From Nonomuraea guangzhouensis (GTDB taxonomy: Bacteria; Actinomycetota; Actinomycetes; Streptosporangiales; Streptosporangiaceae): a DNA stretch of 64,000 nt. The notes beneath the pieces are model-generated. The model was given only the letters and a program-made list of their open reading frames with translations, searched no databases and was not told the origin of the DNA. This document shows, piece after piece, positions 8,185 through 17,274 of the stretch. Location of the stretch: NCBI RefSeq assembly GCF_019396345.1, contig NZ_JAHKRM010000002.1:539831-603830 (forward strand). Reading direction: 5' to 3'. A program made the position numbers and the translations under genes. The stretch's first letter is position 1. Each line of letters opens with the position of its first letter.

Positions 8185-9182
8185 TGCTCCTCGAAGTCGA
8201 GAACGTCGTCAAACACTTCCCCATCACCACCGGCATGCTGGTCAAGCAGACGGTCGGGCACGTACGGGCCGTCGACGGGGTGAGCTTCGACCTGTCGCCG
8301 GGCGAGACGCTCGGGCTGGTCGGCGAGACCGGCTGCGGCAAGTCGACCCTGGCCCGGTGCGTCGCGGGCCTGCACCCGGTCACCTCCGGCCGGGTCCGCT
8401 TCGACGGCGACGACATCACGAACCTGCCCAGGGCCAGGATGCGGGCCTACCGGCGCGACATCCAGGTCATCTTCCAGGACCCCTACGGCTCGCTGAACCC
8501 GCGCAGGCGCGTCGGCTCGATCATCGCCGACCCGCTCGTGGTCCACCGGGTGAGCAGCGGCGCCGAGCTCCGCCGTACCGTGCAGGAGCTGATGGAACGG
8601 GTGGGGCTCAATCCCGAGCACTACAACCGGTTCCCGGCGGAGTTCTCCGGCGGGCAGCGGCAGCGGATCGGGGTGGCCAGGGCGCTCGCGCTGCGGCCCC
8701 GGCTGATCATCTGCGACGAGCCGGTGTCGGCGCTGGACGTCTCCATCCAGGCGCAGATCCTCAACCTGCTGAAGGATCTGCAGGACGACTTCGGCCTGAC
8801 GTATCTGTTCATCGCGCACGATCTGTCGGTGGTGCGGCACATCAGCGACCGGATCGCGGTCATGTACCTGGGCAAGGTCGTCGAACTCGCGGGGGCCGAC
8901 GAGCTGCACGAACATCCCCGGCATCCGTACACGAACGCCCTCCTTTCCGCCACGGCGGTGGCCGACCCGGACGAGGCCGGACGGCGGCGGCGCATCATCC
9001 TCACGGGCGACGTCCCCTCGCCGATCGACCCCCCGTCCGGCTGCCGCTTCCATCCCCGCTGCCCGAAGGCGCGCGACCGCTGCTCGCTGGAGGAACCCCT
9101 GCTGGTGCCCCGGGATCACCTGGTGGCCTGCCACTTCCCCGTCGAGGCGGGCGAGGACCTGACCGTCGGGAGGACCGCATGA
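8184..9182 (+). CDS. Peptide ABC transporter ATP-binding protein (DppF-like)
   Basis: Second ATPase, 332 residues, pairing with the preceding gene product. Walker A is GETGCGKS, the signature FSGGQRQR, Walker B LIICDEPVSALD, and the switch region FIAHDLSV. The Cys-containing tail (CRFHPRCPKARDRC) is present. It starts with ATG overlapping the upstream stop by one base and overlaps the next gene by 4 nt. Confidence 0.92.
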   Translation: MLLEVENVVKHFPITTGMLVKQTVGHVRAVDGVSFDLSPGETLGLVGETGCGKSTLARCVAGLHPVTSGRVRFDGDDITNLPRARMRAYRRDIQVIFQDPYGSLNPRRRVGSIIADPLVVHRVSSGAELRRTVQELMERVGLNPEHYNRFPAEFSGGQRQRIGVARALALRPRLIICDEPVSALDVSIQAQILNLLKDLQDDFGLTYLFIAHDLSVVRHISDRIAVMYLGKVVELAGADELHEHPRHPYTNALLSATAVADPDEAGRRRRIILTGDVPSPIDPPSGCRFHPRCPKARDRCSLEEPLLVPRDHLVACHFPVEAGEDLTVGRTA

Positions 9183-10141
9183 CGCTGACGGAGATCAGAC
9201 CCGACGCGGTCACCGATCGGACGATCGCCGGCCGCAGCCCGTGGCAGCTCGCCTGGGCCAGGATCAGGACCGACAAGGTCGCGCTGGTCTCCGGCCTGAC
9301 CGTGGTCCTGCTCTGCGCGCTGGCGCTGGCCGCCCCGCTCATCGCCGCGTGGAACGGCCACGACCCGGACGAGCAGTTCCGCGACACCGGCATCACCGCC
9401 CAGGGGCTGCCGATCGCGCCGAACGGCACGTTCTGGTTCGGCACCGACCGCCTCGGGCGCGACCTGTTCATCAGGGTCCTGTACGGGGCGCGGGTCTCGC
9501 TGCTGGTCGGCGTGGTCGCCACCGGGCTGGCCGCGCTGGTGGGCGTCGTCATCGGCCTGCTGGCCGGCTACTACGGCGGCGTCATCGACACCGTGCTGTC
9601 CCGGCTCATGGACGTGGTGCTGTCGTTCCCGTACCTGATCTTCGCCATCGCGGTGGTGTCGATCGCCGGGCCGTCGCTGACCGCGACGATCGGGGTGATC
9701 GCCTTCTACTCGTGGGCGGCCATCGCACGGGTGGTGCGCGGCCAGACGCTCTCCCTGAAGGAACGCGAGTACGTCGAGGCCGCCCGGTCCATCGGCTGCG
9801 GTGACCTGCGGATCATGTTCGTCGACATCCTGCCGAACCTGCTCGCTCCGGTCATCGTCCTGACCACGCTGCTCGTGCCGGCGGCCATCGTCTTCGAGTC
9901 GACGCTGTCGTACCTGGGGCTCGGCATCGTGCCGCCCACCCCCTCCTGGGGCAACCTGCTCAGCGAGGCGCAGGGCTTCTACCGGGTCGCCTACTGGTAC
10001 CTGGGCTTCCCCGCGGCCACCCTGCTGCTCACCACGCTCGCCTTCAACCTGGTCGGCGACGGCATCAGGGACGCCATCGACCCGCGCACGGAACGCCTGT
10101 TCAGCCGCCGTCGCCGCCGCTCTGCCCGTAAGGGGGCCTGA
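9179..10141 (+). CDS. Peptide ABC transporter permease (DppC-like)
   Basis: MetI-like membrane permease of 320 residues. An N-terminal DppC-type segment and one membrane helix precede a periplasmic loop with the typical HPLGTD-like motif, here WFGTDRLGRDLF. The core helices and the EAA loop (EAARSIGCGDLRIM) follow. The open frame extends far upstream inside the ATPase gene; ATG 9179 is taken because it overlaps the preceding stop as ATGA and gives the family N-terminus. The C-terminal tail is strongly basic (RRRRRSARK). Confidence 0.9.
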   Translation: MTLTEIRPDAVTDRTIAGRSPWQLAWARIRTDKVALVSGLTVVLLCALALAAPLIAAWNGHDPDEQFRDTGITAQGLPIAPNGTFWFGTDRLGRDLFIRVLYGARVSLLVGVVATGLAALVGVVIGLLAGYYGGVIDTVLSRLMDVVLSFPYLIFAIAVVSIAGPSLTATIGVIAFYSWAAIARVVRGQTLSLKEREYVEAARSIGCGDLRIMFVDILPNLLAPVIVLTTLLVPAAIVFESTLSYLGLGIVPPTPSWGNLLSEAQGFYRVAYWYLGFPAATLLLTTLAFNLVGDGIRDAIDPRTERLFSRRRRRSARKGA

Positions 10142-11103
10142 TGCTCCGCAGATTCCTGCTCCGGCGGGCGCTGCTCGGCGTGCTCGTCCTGTGGCTCGTC
10201 ACGCTGGGCACGTTCCTGCTGTTCTTCGTCGCCCCCAGCGATCCCGCCAGGACGCTGGCCGGTCGCCAGGCCACGCCCGAACAGGTGGAGCTCATCCGCC
10301 ACAACCTCGGCCTGGACCGCCCGACCCTCGTCCAGTACCTCGACTACCTGAACCGCCTCATCCACGGCGACCTCGGCCAGTCGTACTTCTCCGGCGAATC
10401 CATCGGCAAGATCCTCTCCGAGGACTTCCCGCCGACGGCCTCGCTCGTGATCGGCGGCGCGATCCTCTGGGTCGTCATCGGCGTCGGCGCCGGAGTCCTC
10501 AGCGCCACCCGGGCGCGCTCCCTCCTGGACCGCGTCGTGACGTTCCTGGCGCTGGCCGCCGTGTCCATGCCCACGTTCGTGGTCGGCCTGCTGCTGTTGT
10601 ACTTCATGTTCTTCCAGCTCACCATGGCCGGGGCGCCGCTGCTGCCGCCGGACTCGTACGTGTCGTTCACCGACAGCCCCGGCGAATGGGCCCGCCACCT
10701 GATCCTGCCCTGGATCACCCTCGCCATGGTCCAGGCCGCCTCCTACGTACGGCTGACGCGCGGGTCGATGCTGGACACCCTCGGCGAGGACTACATCCGC
10801 ACGGCCCGCGCCAAGGGCGTCCCCGAAGGCCAGGTCATCTACCGGCACGGCTTACGCGCCGCCCTGACTCCGGTGGTGACGCAACTCGGCGTCGACGTGG
10901 GCACGCTGATCGGCGGGGTGGTGGTGACGGAGTCGGTCTTCGGGCTCGGCGGCATCGGGCAGGCGGTGGTACAGGCGTTCGTCAGCGGCGACCTGCCGGT
11001 CATCATGGGCGTCGTCGTCCTCGCCACCACCGCCGTCGTCCTGGCCAACCTCCTGGTGGATCTCGCCTACGGCCTCCTGGACCCCCGCATCCGCCTGGCC
11101 TGA
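10141..11103 (+). CDS. Peptide ABC transporter permease (DppB-like)
   Basis: Second permease, 320 residues, with an N-terminal membrane helix, a conserved DppB-type periplasmic stretch (RHNLGLDRPTLVQYLDYL) and the core helices. The EAA-type loop is around RTARAKGVPEGQVIYRH. It overlaps the preceding stop by one base. It closes the A-D-F-C-B operon and is followed by a strong intrinsic terminator. Putting DppC before DppB reverses the common order seen in the second peptide importer of this window. Confidence 0.9.
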   Translation: MLRRFLLRRALLGVLVLWLVTLGTFLLFFVAPSDPARTLAGRQATPEQVELIRHNLGLDRPTLVQYLDYLNRLIHGDLGQSYFSGESIGKILSEDFPPTASLVIGGAILWVVIGVGAGVLSATRARSLLDRVVTFLALAAVSMPTFVVGLLLLYFMFFQLTMAGAPLLPPDSYVSFTDSPGEWARHLILPWITLAMVQAASYVRLTRGSMLDTLGEDYIRTARAKGVPEGQVIYRHGLRAALTPVVTQLGVDVGTLIGGVVVTESVFGLGGIGQAVVQAFVSGDLPVIMGVVVLATTAVVLANLLVDLAYGLLDPRIRLA

Positions 11104-11140
11104 CACCCGCACAGTGGGGGTGTGGGCCGGGCCGGGGCGA

Positions 11141-11190
11141 GTGTGGCTGGGGCGGAACCTCCCTCCCGCCCCGGCCACACCGCCCTTTTT
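11141..11190 (+). terminator. Intrinsic terminator of the peptide importer operon
   Basis: A 15-bp stem (arms 11141-11155 and 11166-11180, one G-T pair) with a 10-nt loop is followed by CGCCC and five T residues. This is the clearest rho-independent terminator in the window. It lies 38 nt after the last permease gene. Confidence 0.85.
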
Positions 11191-11269
11191 GCCCGCCGCC
11201 AGCACAATCCACGGACCGGGGCCAAGAAGACGCACGTCACGGCGCCCAGCCCGGTAAACCGGAGGAGTG

Positions 11270-11421
11270 TGCCCCTGGAGAGACCCCGGCCCCGTGTGGC
11301 GGGTGGGGCTGGCCCATGCTGGCCGTAAAACAAGAAAGAAGCAGGTCGACGACCGACCCCTGCCCCTGGACAGACCCCAGCCTCATACGGCGGGTGGCGC
11401 CCACCGTGCTCAGCCGTACAG
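11270..11421. repeat. Imperfect ~60-bp direct repeat between convergent operons
   Basis: Copy 1 (about 11270-11331) and copy 2 (about 11361-11421) share TGCCCCTGGA-AGACCCC, GGCGGGTGG and TGCT-GCCGTA blocks at the same spacing, a 91-bp period. The 350-bp gap 11104-11453 otherwise holds only the upstream terminator. No open frame here looks coding. Decayed duplicates of a small RNA or terminator unit are possible. Confidence 0.5.
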
Positions 11422-11453
11422 AAAAATGATCGTGAGGCTGGTGACCTCGACCG

Positions 11454-13070
11454 TCAGCGGGCGAACTCGGTCGCGCGGGACTCCCGAACAACAGTGATGC
11501 GGATCTGCCCCGGATAGGTCAGCTCCTCCTCGACCTGCTTCGCCACATCCCGCGCGATCACCTGCGCCTGGATGTCGTCGATGGCGTCAGGCTTCACCAT
11601 GACCCGGATCTCCCGCCCCGCCTGCATGGCGAACACCTTCTCCACCCCCTCATACGACTGCGCGATCTCCTCCAGCCGCTCCAGCCGCTTGACGTACGCC
11701 TCCAGCGACTCCCGTCGCGCCCCCGGACGGCTGCCGCTGATCGCGTCGGCCGCCTGCGTGAGCACGGCCTCGACCGTGCGGACCTCGACCTCGTTGTGGT
11801 GCGCCTCGATGGCGTGCACCACGTCCTCCTGCTCGCCGTATCTGCGGGCGATCTCCGCGCCGATCAGCGCGTGACTGCCCTCGACCTCGTGCGTCAGCGC
11901 CTTGCCGATGTCGTGCAGCAGGGCGCAGCGCTTCATCAGCGGCTGGTCCATCTTGAGCTCGGCGGCCATGATGCCGGCGATGTGCGCGGACTCGATGAGG
12001 TGTTTGAGGACGTTCTGGCCGTAGGAGGTGCGGTATCGGAGCTGGCCGAGCAGCAGCGTCAGCTCGGGGTGCATGTCCGTGATGCCCAGCTCGACCAGCG
12101 CGTCCTCGCCCGCCCGCGCGCACAGGTCCTGCACCTCCGCGCGGCTGCGCTCGTGTGCCTCCTCGATGCGCTGCGGGTGGATGCGGCCGTCGAGCACCAG
12201 CTTCTCCAGCGTGAGCCGGGCAGTTTCCCGGCGCACCGGGTCAAAACACGACAGCAGCACCGCTTCCGGGGTGTCATCGATGATCAGGTTCACGCCGGTC
12301 GTCGACTCGAACGCCCGGATGTTGCGCCCTTCACGGCCGATGATCCGGCCCTTCATCTCGTCACCGGGCAGGTGCAGCACGCTGACCACGGACTCGGCCG
12401 TCTGCTCCGCCGCCATCCGCTGCACCGCCAGCGTCACGATCTTGGTAGCGCGCTTCTCGCCCTCCTTGCGGGCGTCGCCCTCGATCTCCCTGATGATCAG
12501 GGCGGCCTCGCGCTTGGCCTGGTTCTCGATCTCGCGTACCAGCTCGCCCTTGGCCTGCTCGCCGGTGAGCCCGGCGACGCGCTCGAGAATCACCCGCCGC
12601 TCATCCTCGACCTGCAGCAACTCCGCCCGCCTGTCGGCCAGCTCGACCTCGGTCTCGGTCAGCTTGCGATCGCGCTCGGCCTGCCGCCTGGCCTCCTCGT
12701 CGAGCCGCTGCTCGCGCTCGGCCAGCCGTCCTTCCCGGCGTTCGAGATCGGCCCGGAGCTCCTTGAGCTCCGCCTTGAGTATCCGGCCCTCTTCCTCGAC
12801 CTCGCGCCGCAACTGCGCCGCACTCTCAGCGGCGGCCGCCGACCTGCGCAGGATCTCCTCCGCGTCGGACTCGGCCTTGTCCCGGATCTCCCCGGCCTCT
12901 TCACGAGCCTGTTCGATCTCCTCGTGTACGGCCTGCAACTGCTCGGGGCTCGGTTTGAGCACTCGCGAACCGCTGCCTGACGTGCGACGGACGACGATGA
13001 GCAACGCGGCGATCATCCCGAACGCCAGCAGGAGCACCGCCACCGACAGCACCACGACAAGCGGCCCCAT
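11454..13070 (-). CDS. rny: Ribonuclease Y
   Basis: Membrane-anchored endoribonuclease that starts mRNA decay; 538 residues, normal for the family. In order: one N-terminal membrane helix (residues 4-28), a long charged coiled coil (about 40-190), a KH domain with its GxxG loop in IIGREGRN (near 245), and an HD domain with HDIGK (His386-Asp387) that binds the catalytic metals. The ATG follows GGGAG. It lies downstream of recA and recX on the same strand but behind a 640-bp gap, so it probably has its own promoter. Confidence 0.96.
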   Translation of the reverse strand: MGPLVVVLSVAVLLLAFGMIAALLIVVRRTSGSGSRVLKPSPEQLQAVHEEIEQAREEAGEIRDKAESDAEEILRRSAAAAESAAQLRREVEEEGRILKAELKELRADLERREGRLAEREQRLDEEARRQAERDRKLTETEVELADRRAELLQVEDERRVILERVAGLTGEQAKGELVREIENQAKREAALIIREIEGDARKEGEKRATKIVTLAVQRMAAEQTAESVVSVLHLPGDEMKGRIIGREGRNIRAFESTTGVNLIIDDTPEAVLLSCFDPVRRETARLTLEKLVLDGRIHPQRIEEAHERSRAEVQDLCARAGEDALVELGITDMHPELTLLLGQLRYRTSYGQNVLKHLIESAHIAGIMAAELKMDQPLMKRCALLHDIGKALTHEVEGSHALIGAEIARRYGEQEDVVHAIEAHHNEVEVRTVEAVLTQAADAISGSRPGARRESLEAYVKRLERLEEIAQSYEGVEKVFAMQAGREIRVMVKPDAIDDIQAQVIARDVAKQVEEELTYPGQIRITVVRESRATEFAR

Positions 13071-13451
13071 GTGCTCCCCGCCCTCCTCGCGTCGTCAAGA
13101 CTCGTAACGCGCCCTCAAAACGGGAGGGGTCACATGCGCGGCGCTGATCGCCCAAACGGCACCTTCACCACGACCGATATCCAACCAAGACTGACCGGGC
13201 GTCGACTGGCATAGCCGACACCTCGCCTGCCTCGATCCTTCGAGCTCGTTCGTCCGTCAATCACCGGTATGGCAATCCGCACTGCGCGGAGTAACTCCTC
13301 ACTGCCGTCGAGGTTATGCGTCGAACAAGTCACGAGCAAGCAAACGAGTCATCAAGCGTGTCTTACGGGCTTGCATCTTGCCATTCAGTCAGATTTCCAG
13401 CTTCTGACCCGAAATACCCCTCTGCACACACCTATGGACGCGCGCAGGCAT
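13071..13451. other. Non-coding stretch upstream of rny
   Basis: This 381-bp part of the recX-rny gap is less GC-rich than its surroundings and has no frame that I would call coding on either strand. It should carry the rny promoter and 5' leader on the minus strand, but I could not pick a convincing -35/-10 pair. Confidence 0.4.
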
Positions 13452-13716
13452 TGACCCAACGGCGAACCGGACACAGACCGAAAGTGACTTGGCGACGGAC
13501 CGAACGCAGAACGACGTGACCCGGTGACGGACCGAACACAGACCCCGAGCGACCCGGCGGCGGGCCAGACGCAGACCGGGGAATGATCCGATAGCGGACC
13601 AGACACAGAACGACGTGCCCCGGCGATGGGCCCGGCATAGACCCGGAGCGACCGGGCGGCGGGGGCCGGACACAGACCAAAAGCGACCCGACGGCGGGCC
13701 CGCTGTGCGTGGTCAG
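13452..13716. repeat. Degenerate 33-bp tandem repeat array downstream of recX
   Basis: Eight head-to-tail units of 32-35 bp run from 13452 to about the recX stop codon; the last is strongly decayed. Unit starts are 13452, 13485, 13517, 13550, 13583, 13616, 13649 and 13684. The shared pattern is TGACCCGG-GGCGGACC-GACACAGACC-GAG. Units 3 and 6, and 4 and 7, resemble each other more than their neighbours, so an older roughly 99-bp higher-order period is possible. There are no unique spacers. On the minus strand one frame reads as 11-residue repeats, but I see no start or ribosome binding site supporting translation. Confidence 0.75.
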
Positions 13717-15200
13717 GAGAAGTCGTCCTCTATTTCGACACCTTCCGTCTCCAGGGCCTCGCGGATGACGCGGAAGGCCAGCCCAGGGGCGTACCCCTTT
13801 CTGGCCAGCATTCCGGCAAGGCGGCGAGTGCGGACCTGGGGATCGAGGCCGCGGGTGGAGGACAGCTTGCGTTCCACGAGGCGCCGCGCCGTTTCGGCCT
13901 CCTGGTCGGGGTCGAGGCGGTCCACGGCCTCGTTGACGGTCTCGGAGTCGACACCCCGGTGGCGAAGCTCCGCGGCCAGGGCGCGCTTGGCCAGCCCGCG
14001 ACCGTGGTGGCGGGAGTCGACCCACGCTTCGGCGAACGCCTCGTCGTTGATGAGGCCCAGCTCGGAGAAGCGGTCGAGGACCGTCTCCGCGGCTTCGTCC
14101 GGCACGTCACGCTTACGCAGCGCCTCGGCTAGCTGGGCTCGCGTCTTGGGGGCCATCGTGAGCAGGCGAAGACAGATGGCCCGAGCCACCGACTCGGGGT
14201 CGGCGTGGGGAGTGGCACCGGCGGCCGACTCCTCATCGGGCCCATCGGGAAGCCACCCGCCACGCCCCCGAGACCCCGCCGAACGCGCCCCTTTCCCACC
14301 TGACCGACGCCCTCTACCGGACCGCTTTTCCCCACGCCGACCGCCCTGGTAGGAACCAGCTCCGGATGATCCGTCGGAGTAGGGCGCGTCGCCAGGGTGA
14401 CCGCCTTGGAAGGGCCCGTCCTCGGGCTGGCCACCGAAGTAGGAACCCGCCTCGAACTGACCCTCCGGGAAGAGAGTGTCCGCAGGCTGACCCCCCAGGC
14501 GGGGGCCGTCATTGGACTGACCGTCCCCGGACAGGCCGCCGGAGTGCGAGCCGGCCTGGGATTGACCGCCGTGATAGGAACTGCCCCCAGGCTGACCGCC
14601 CAGACGGGGGCCGTCCTCAGGCTGACCGCTTTCGGTGCCCAGCCCGTACGACGGATCGCCTGAGAATGGCACGTCACCTCGCGGAGACAGACTGCCTTCA
14701 GTGGACGGTGAGGCGTCTTGGGCAGGCGGCCAGGCGGTTTCCTGGGACGTGGTTGAGAGGCGCTCGTCGGACTGCCCACCGCCCAGCTCAGGGCTCGGCT
14801 CGGGAGACGAGTCGGGGCGTGCCTCAGGGGCCGGCTCAGAGGGTGGTGGGTCGGTTGGTGGGCGGGGACGCTCGCGCCACTCGCTGAGTGACGGCCAGCC
14901 CCCCGACGACGCGCCACCAGACCGTTCACGGCCGGCCCGTTCCCGACCTGAACGGTCCTGGCTGGACCGGTCCTGGCTGGACCGGTTCCGGCTGGGCCGG
15001 GCCTGGTCGGATGGCTGGCCGCCCCAGGCTGGGCTGTCCGAGGGGTGGGACGGCCAGGTGTCCGAGGTCGGGGGCAGCGGTGGGGGGTTGTCGCTGGAGG
15101 TGCGGCGTTTGCGGCGGCGGCTCGGAGGTGGGGTGGGGAGGTCGGGCCAGGCGCCCCAGTCGTGGGAGTGGGGCGCCTGCGGCGGGTCCGTGTCACTCAT
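13713..15200 (-). CDS. recX: RecX regulator of RecA with a giant repetitive N-terminal extension
   Basis: The C-terminal 162 residues (about 334-495) are a complete RecX domain of three-helix repeats (KTRAQLAEALRKRDVP, GLINDEAFAEAW, RRLAGMLARKGYAPG). RecX binds and restrains RecA filaments. The first 333 residues are a low-complexity tail rich in Pro, Ser, Gly, Asp and Arg. Within it, near residues 196-285, a unit of about 30 residues (DGPRLGGQP...AGSYxGGQPE) occurs three times. Usual bacterial RecX proteins are 150-270 residues. It starts 11 nt after the recA stop, with no strong ribosome site, so it is probably coupled to recA. A shorter product from an internal start cannot be excluded. 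Confidence 0.88.
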   Translation of the reverse strand: MSDTDPPQAPHSHDWGAWPDLPTPPPSRRRKRRTSSDNPPPLPPTSDTWPSHPSDSPAWGGQPSDQARPSRNRSSQDRSSQDRSGRERAGRERSGGASSGGWPSLSEWRERPRPPTDPPPSEPAPEARPDSSPEPSPELGGGQSDERLSTTSQETAWPPAQDASPSTEGSLSPRGDVPFSGDPSYGLGTESGQPEDGPRLGGQPGGSSYHGGQSQAGSHSGGLSGDGQSNDGPRLGGQPADTLFPEGQFEAGSYFGGQPEDGPFQGGHPGDAPYSDGSSGAGSYQGGRRGEKRSGRGRRSGGKGARSAGSRGRGGWLPDGPDEESAAGATPHADPESVARAICLRLLTMAPKTRAQLAEALRKRDVPDEAAETVLDRFSELGLINDEAFAEAWVDSRHHGRGLAKRALAAELRHRGVDSETVNEAVDRLDPDQEAETARRLVERKLSSTRGLDPQVRTRRLAGMLARKGYAPGLAFRVIREALETEGVEIEDDFS

Positions 15201-15211
15201 GCGGCGACCGA

Positions 15212-16309
15212 TCAGACGTCACCGGGCTTCGGCGTGGCGGCCTTGGCGCCGCGGCCCGAGGGAGCGGCGGCCGGGGCGGGGGGTGCCGCGGGTGCCTCGG
15301 CGGGAGCGTCGAGGCGGGGACCGACGCCGAGCTTGTCCTTGATCTTCTTCTCGATCTCGTTGGCCATGTCGGGGTGGTTCTTCAGGAAGTTGCGGGCATT
15401 TTCCTTGCCCTGGCCGAGCTGGTCGCCCTCGTAGGTGTACCAGGCGCCGGACTTGCGGACGAAGCCGTGCTCGACGCCCATGTCGATGAGGCCGCCCTCG
15501 CGGGAGACGCCCACGCCGTAGAGGATGTCGAAGTCGGCGACCCGGAAGGGCGGGGCCATCTTGTTCTTGACGACCTTGACTCTCGTGCGGTTGCCGACCG
15601 CCTCCGTGCCGTCCTTGAGCGTCTCGATGCGGCGGATGTCGAGGCGGACCGAGGCGTAGAACTTGAGCGCCTTGCCACCGGTCGTGGTCTCGGGCGAGCC
15701 GAACATGACGCCGATCTTCTCGCGGAGCTGGTTGATGAAGATGGCGGTGGTGCCGGTGTTGCTGAGCGCGCCGGCGACCTTGCGCAGGGCCTGGGACATC
15801 AGGCGGGCCTGGAGGCCGACGTGGCTGTCGCCCATCTCGCCCTCGATCTCCGCCTTGGGAACCAGCGCGGCCACCGAGTCGATGACGATGATGTCGACGG
15901 CGCCCGACCTGATCAGCATGTCGGCGATCTCGAGCGCCTGCTCACCCGTGTCGGGCTGGGAGACGAGCAGGGCGTCGGTGTCGACGCCGAGCTTCTTGGC
16001 GTATTCGGGGTCGAGGGCGTGCTCGGCGTCGATGAACGCGGCGATGCCGCCCGCGCGCTGGGCATTGGCCACCGCGTGCAGGGCGATCGTGGTCTTACCC
16101 GAGGACTCCGGGCCGTAGACCTCGACGATCCTGCCCCGCGGCAACCCTCCGATGCCCAGCGCGACGTCCAGGGAGATCGAACCCGTGGGGATCACCTCGA
16201 TGGGGGCTCGGGCGTCGTCGCCGAGGCGCATGACGGAGCCCTTACCGAACTGCCTCTCGATCTGAGCGAGGGCGGTCTCGAGGGCCTTCTCGCGGTCGTT
16301 GATAGCCAT
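15212..16309 (-). CDS. recA: Recombinase RecA
   Basis: DNA strand-exchange recombinase and co-protease for LexA cleavage; 365 residues. Walker A is GPESSGKT at residues 66-73, Walker B ends [12 protein letters not shown], and the DNA-binding loop regions follow ([14 protein letters not shown] and the [24 protein letters not shown] area). The C-terminal tail is Ala/Pro-rich, as in actinobacteria, and no intein is present. ATG follows GGGGGAG. It is co-directional with recX, which starts 11 nt downstream. Two damage-responsive elements stand upstream: a RecA-NDp-type promoter and a LexA box. Confidence 0.98.
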   Translation of the reverse strand: MAINDREKALETALAQIERQFGKGSVMRLGDDARAPIEVIPTGSISLDVALGIGGLPRGRIVEVYGPESSGKTTIALHAVANAQRAGGIAAFIDAEHALDPEYAKKLGVDTDALLVSQPDTGEQALEIADMLIRSGAVDIIVIDSVAALVPKAEIEGEMGDSHVGLQARLMSQALRKVAGALSNTGTTAIFINQLREKIGVMFGSPETTTGGKALKFYASVRLDIRRIETLKDGTEAVGNRTRVKVVKNKMAPPFRVADFDILYGVGVSREGGLIDMGVEHGFVRKSGAWYTYEGDQLGQGKENARNFLKNHPDMANEIEKKIKDKLGVGPRLDAPAEAPAAPPAPAAAPSGRGAKAATPKPGDV

Positions 16310-16353
16310 GGGAACTCCCCCTGGAGGGTTGTGGTCCGATCAGTCGAGTGAAA

Positions 16354-16373
16354 GCTACGGCCTGCCACCGACA
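16354..16373 (-). promoter_or_regulatory. RecA-NDp-type (PafBC) promoter of recA
   Basis: On the minus strand TGTCGGTG (16373-16366), exactly 8 nt, then TAGCTT beginning at 16357. This matches the mycobacterial LexA-independent damage promoter pattern TTGTCRGTG-N8-TAG, recognised with PafBC. It ends 45 bp before the recA start codon. Confidence 0.75.
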
Positions 16374-16425
16374 GTTTTGCGGAGTCGTTGGTGGGAGAGC
16401 GTGGCCTGGCAGGTTCCATGGTAGC

Positions 16426-16439
16426 CGAACGGCTGTTCG
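16426..16439. promoter_or_regulatory. LexA (SOS) box upstream of recA
   Basis: CGAAC-GGCT-GTTCG is a perfect palindrome matching the actinobacterial LexA consensus GAAC-N4-GTTC. It lies 117 bp upstream of the recA start, beyond the RecA-NDp promoter. That agrees with the two-promoter arrangement known for mycobacterial recA. The rest of the gap up to 16585 shows no gene. Confidence 0.85.
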
Positions 16440-16585
16440 ATCACACACGGAACACGCAGTACACGGCAGGGAACCTTGAGTGTCCCGTGACTTCGGACCT
16501 TGAGCTCTTGTCATCGAGGGCTGAGCGGGTCAGGTGCGCCGGCTTGTCGCGGGACCTGGCTCCGATCTTCAATGCCGGCGGTTGT

Positions 16586-17143
16586 TCACAGGCGGGCGGT
16601 CCACTCGTCGGCCGTGAGGACCTCAGCGCCCCTGGCCGGGAAGACGCGGTTGATCAGGAAGTCGTGCACGTCCGGTTCCCCGTCGGCGCACGCGTCGCTG
16701 AGTACGGTCAGGCGGTAGTCGCGGTCGGCGGCGTCGTAGAGCGTAGCGGCGACCATCGCCCCGGTCGCGACACCGGTCAGCACGATGGAGTCGATGCCCT
16801 GGGCGCGCAGGAGCAGATCGAGGTCGGTCGCCGCGAACGCGCTGGCGCGGCGCTTGAGGACGACGGCCTCGCCCGGCAACGGCTCGATGCGCGGATGCAC
16901 GAGCGTCTCGGGGGATTCTTCGTGGAACAGCGTCCCGGCCCCGTGCAGAGTGCTGACCAACTGGTTTCCCGCCACATCAAGGCCTGAGGCCCGGAGCCCG
17001 AAACGGATGAAGATCACTGGGATTCCGGAGGCTCTGGCCGCGGGGAGAACCTTTTCCATGGCGGGAAGTACACCGGCGGCGAAGGGGTAGTTGTCCACAA
17101 TGCCCGCCTGCAGGTCGCCGACGATGAGCGCGGTGGTGGTCAT
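16586..17143 (-). CDS. Isochorismatase-fold hydrolase lacking the catalytic cysteine
   Basis: Member of the isochorismatase/cysteine hydrolase superfamily, 185 residues, a Rossmann-like single domain. Asp10 (VGDLQAG) and Lys98 (VVLKRRASAF) of the usual Asp-Lys-Cys triad are in place. The cysteine position, in GVATGAMVAATL, is Met130. Enzymes using the cysteine chemistry (nicotinamidase, carbamoylases) therefore seem excluded. Isochorismatases such as PhzD also lack the cysteine and hydrolyse vinyl ethers by acid catalysis, so activity remains possible. It sits between recA and DUF3046 with no obvious pathway partner. Confidence 0.8.
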   Translation of the reverse strand: MTTTALIVGDLQAGIVDNYPFAAGVLPAMEKVLPAARASGIPVIFIRFGLRASGLDVAGNQLVSTLHGAGTLFHEESPETLVHPRIEPLPGEAVVLKRRASAFAATDLDLLLRAQGIDSIVLTGVATGAMVAATLYDAADRDYRLTVLSDACADGEPDVHDFLINRVFPARGAEVLTADEWTARL

Positions 17144-17208
17144 AAGGTTTCCCTATCTGTTCGGTACGCCATCGGCCTTTCTCCACAGTCGTGGCCTGGA
17201 CGTTGTTG

Positions 17209-17228
17209 TCGTCGATCTTGTACGACGA
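17209..17228. promoter_or_regulatory. Inverted repeat upstream of the isochorismatase-fold gene
   Basis: TCGTCG and CGACGA flank an 8-nt A/T-containing centre in the 131-bp gap before the gene. The geometry suits a dimeric repressor. No regulator gene is adjacent, so this is only a candidate operator. Confidence 0.3.
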
Positions 17229-17274
17229 TAGCGGGACAGGTTCGGGTATGAGCCCTTGAACGCGGCGTCGCGCC

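Noticed and set aside
13389..13673. Minus-strand repeat protein reading 11-residue units
   Set aside because: No ribosome binding site and poor codon bias; the periodicity is explained by the 33-bp DNA repeat.
13452..13716. CRISPR array
   Set aside because: Units are adjacent and degenerate with no unique spacers, and no cas genes are near.
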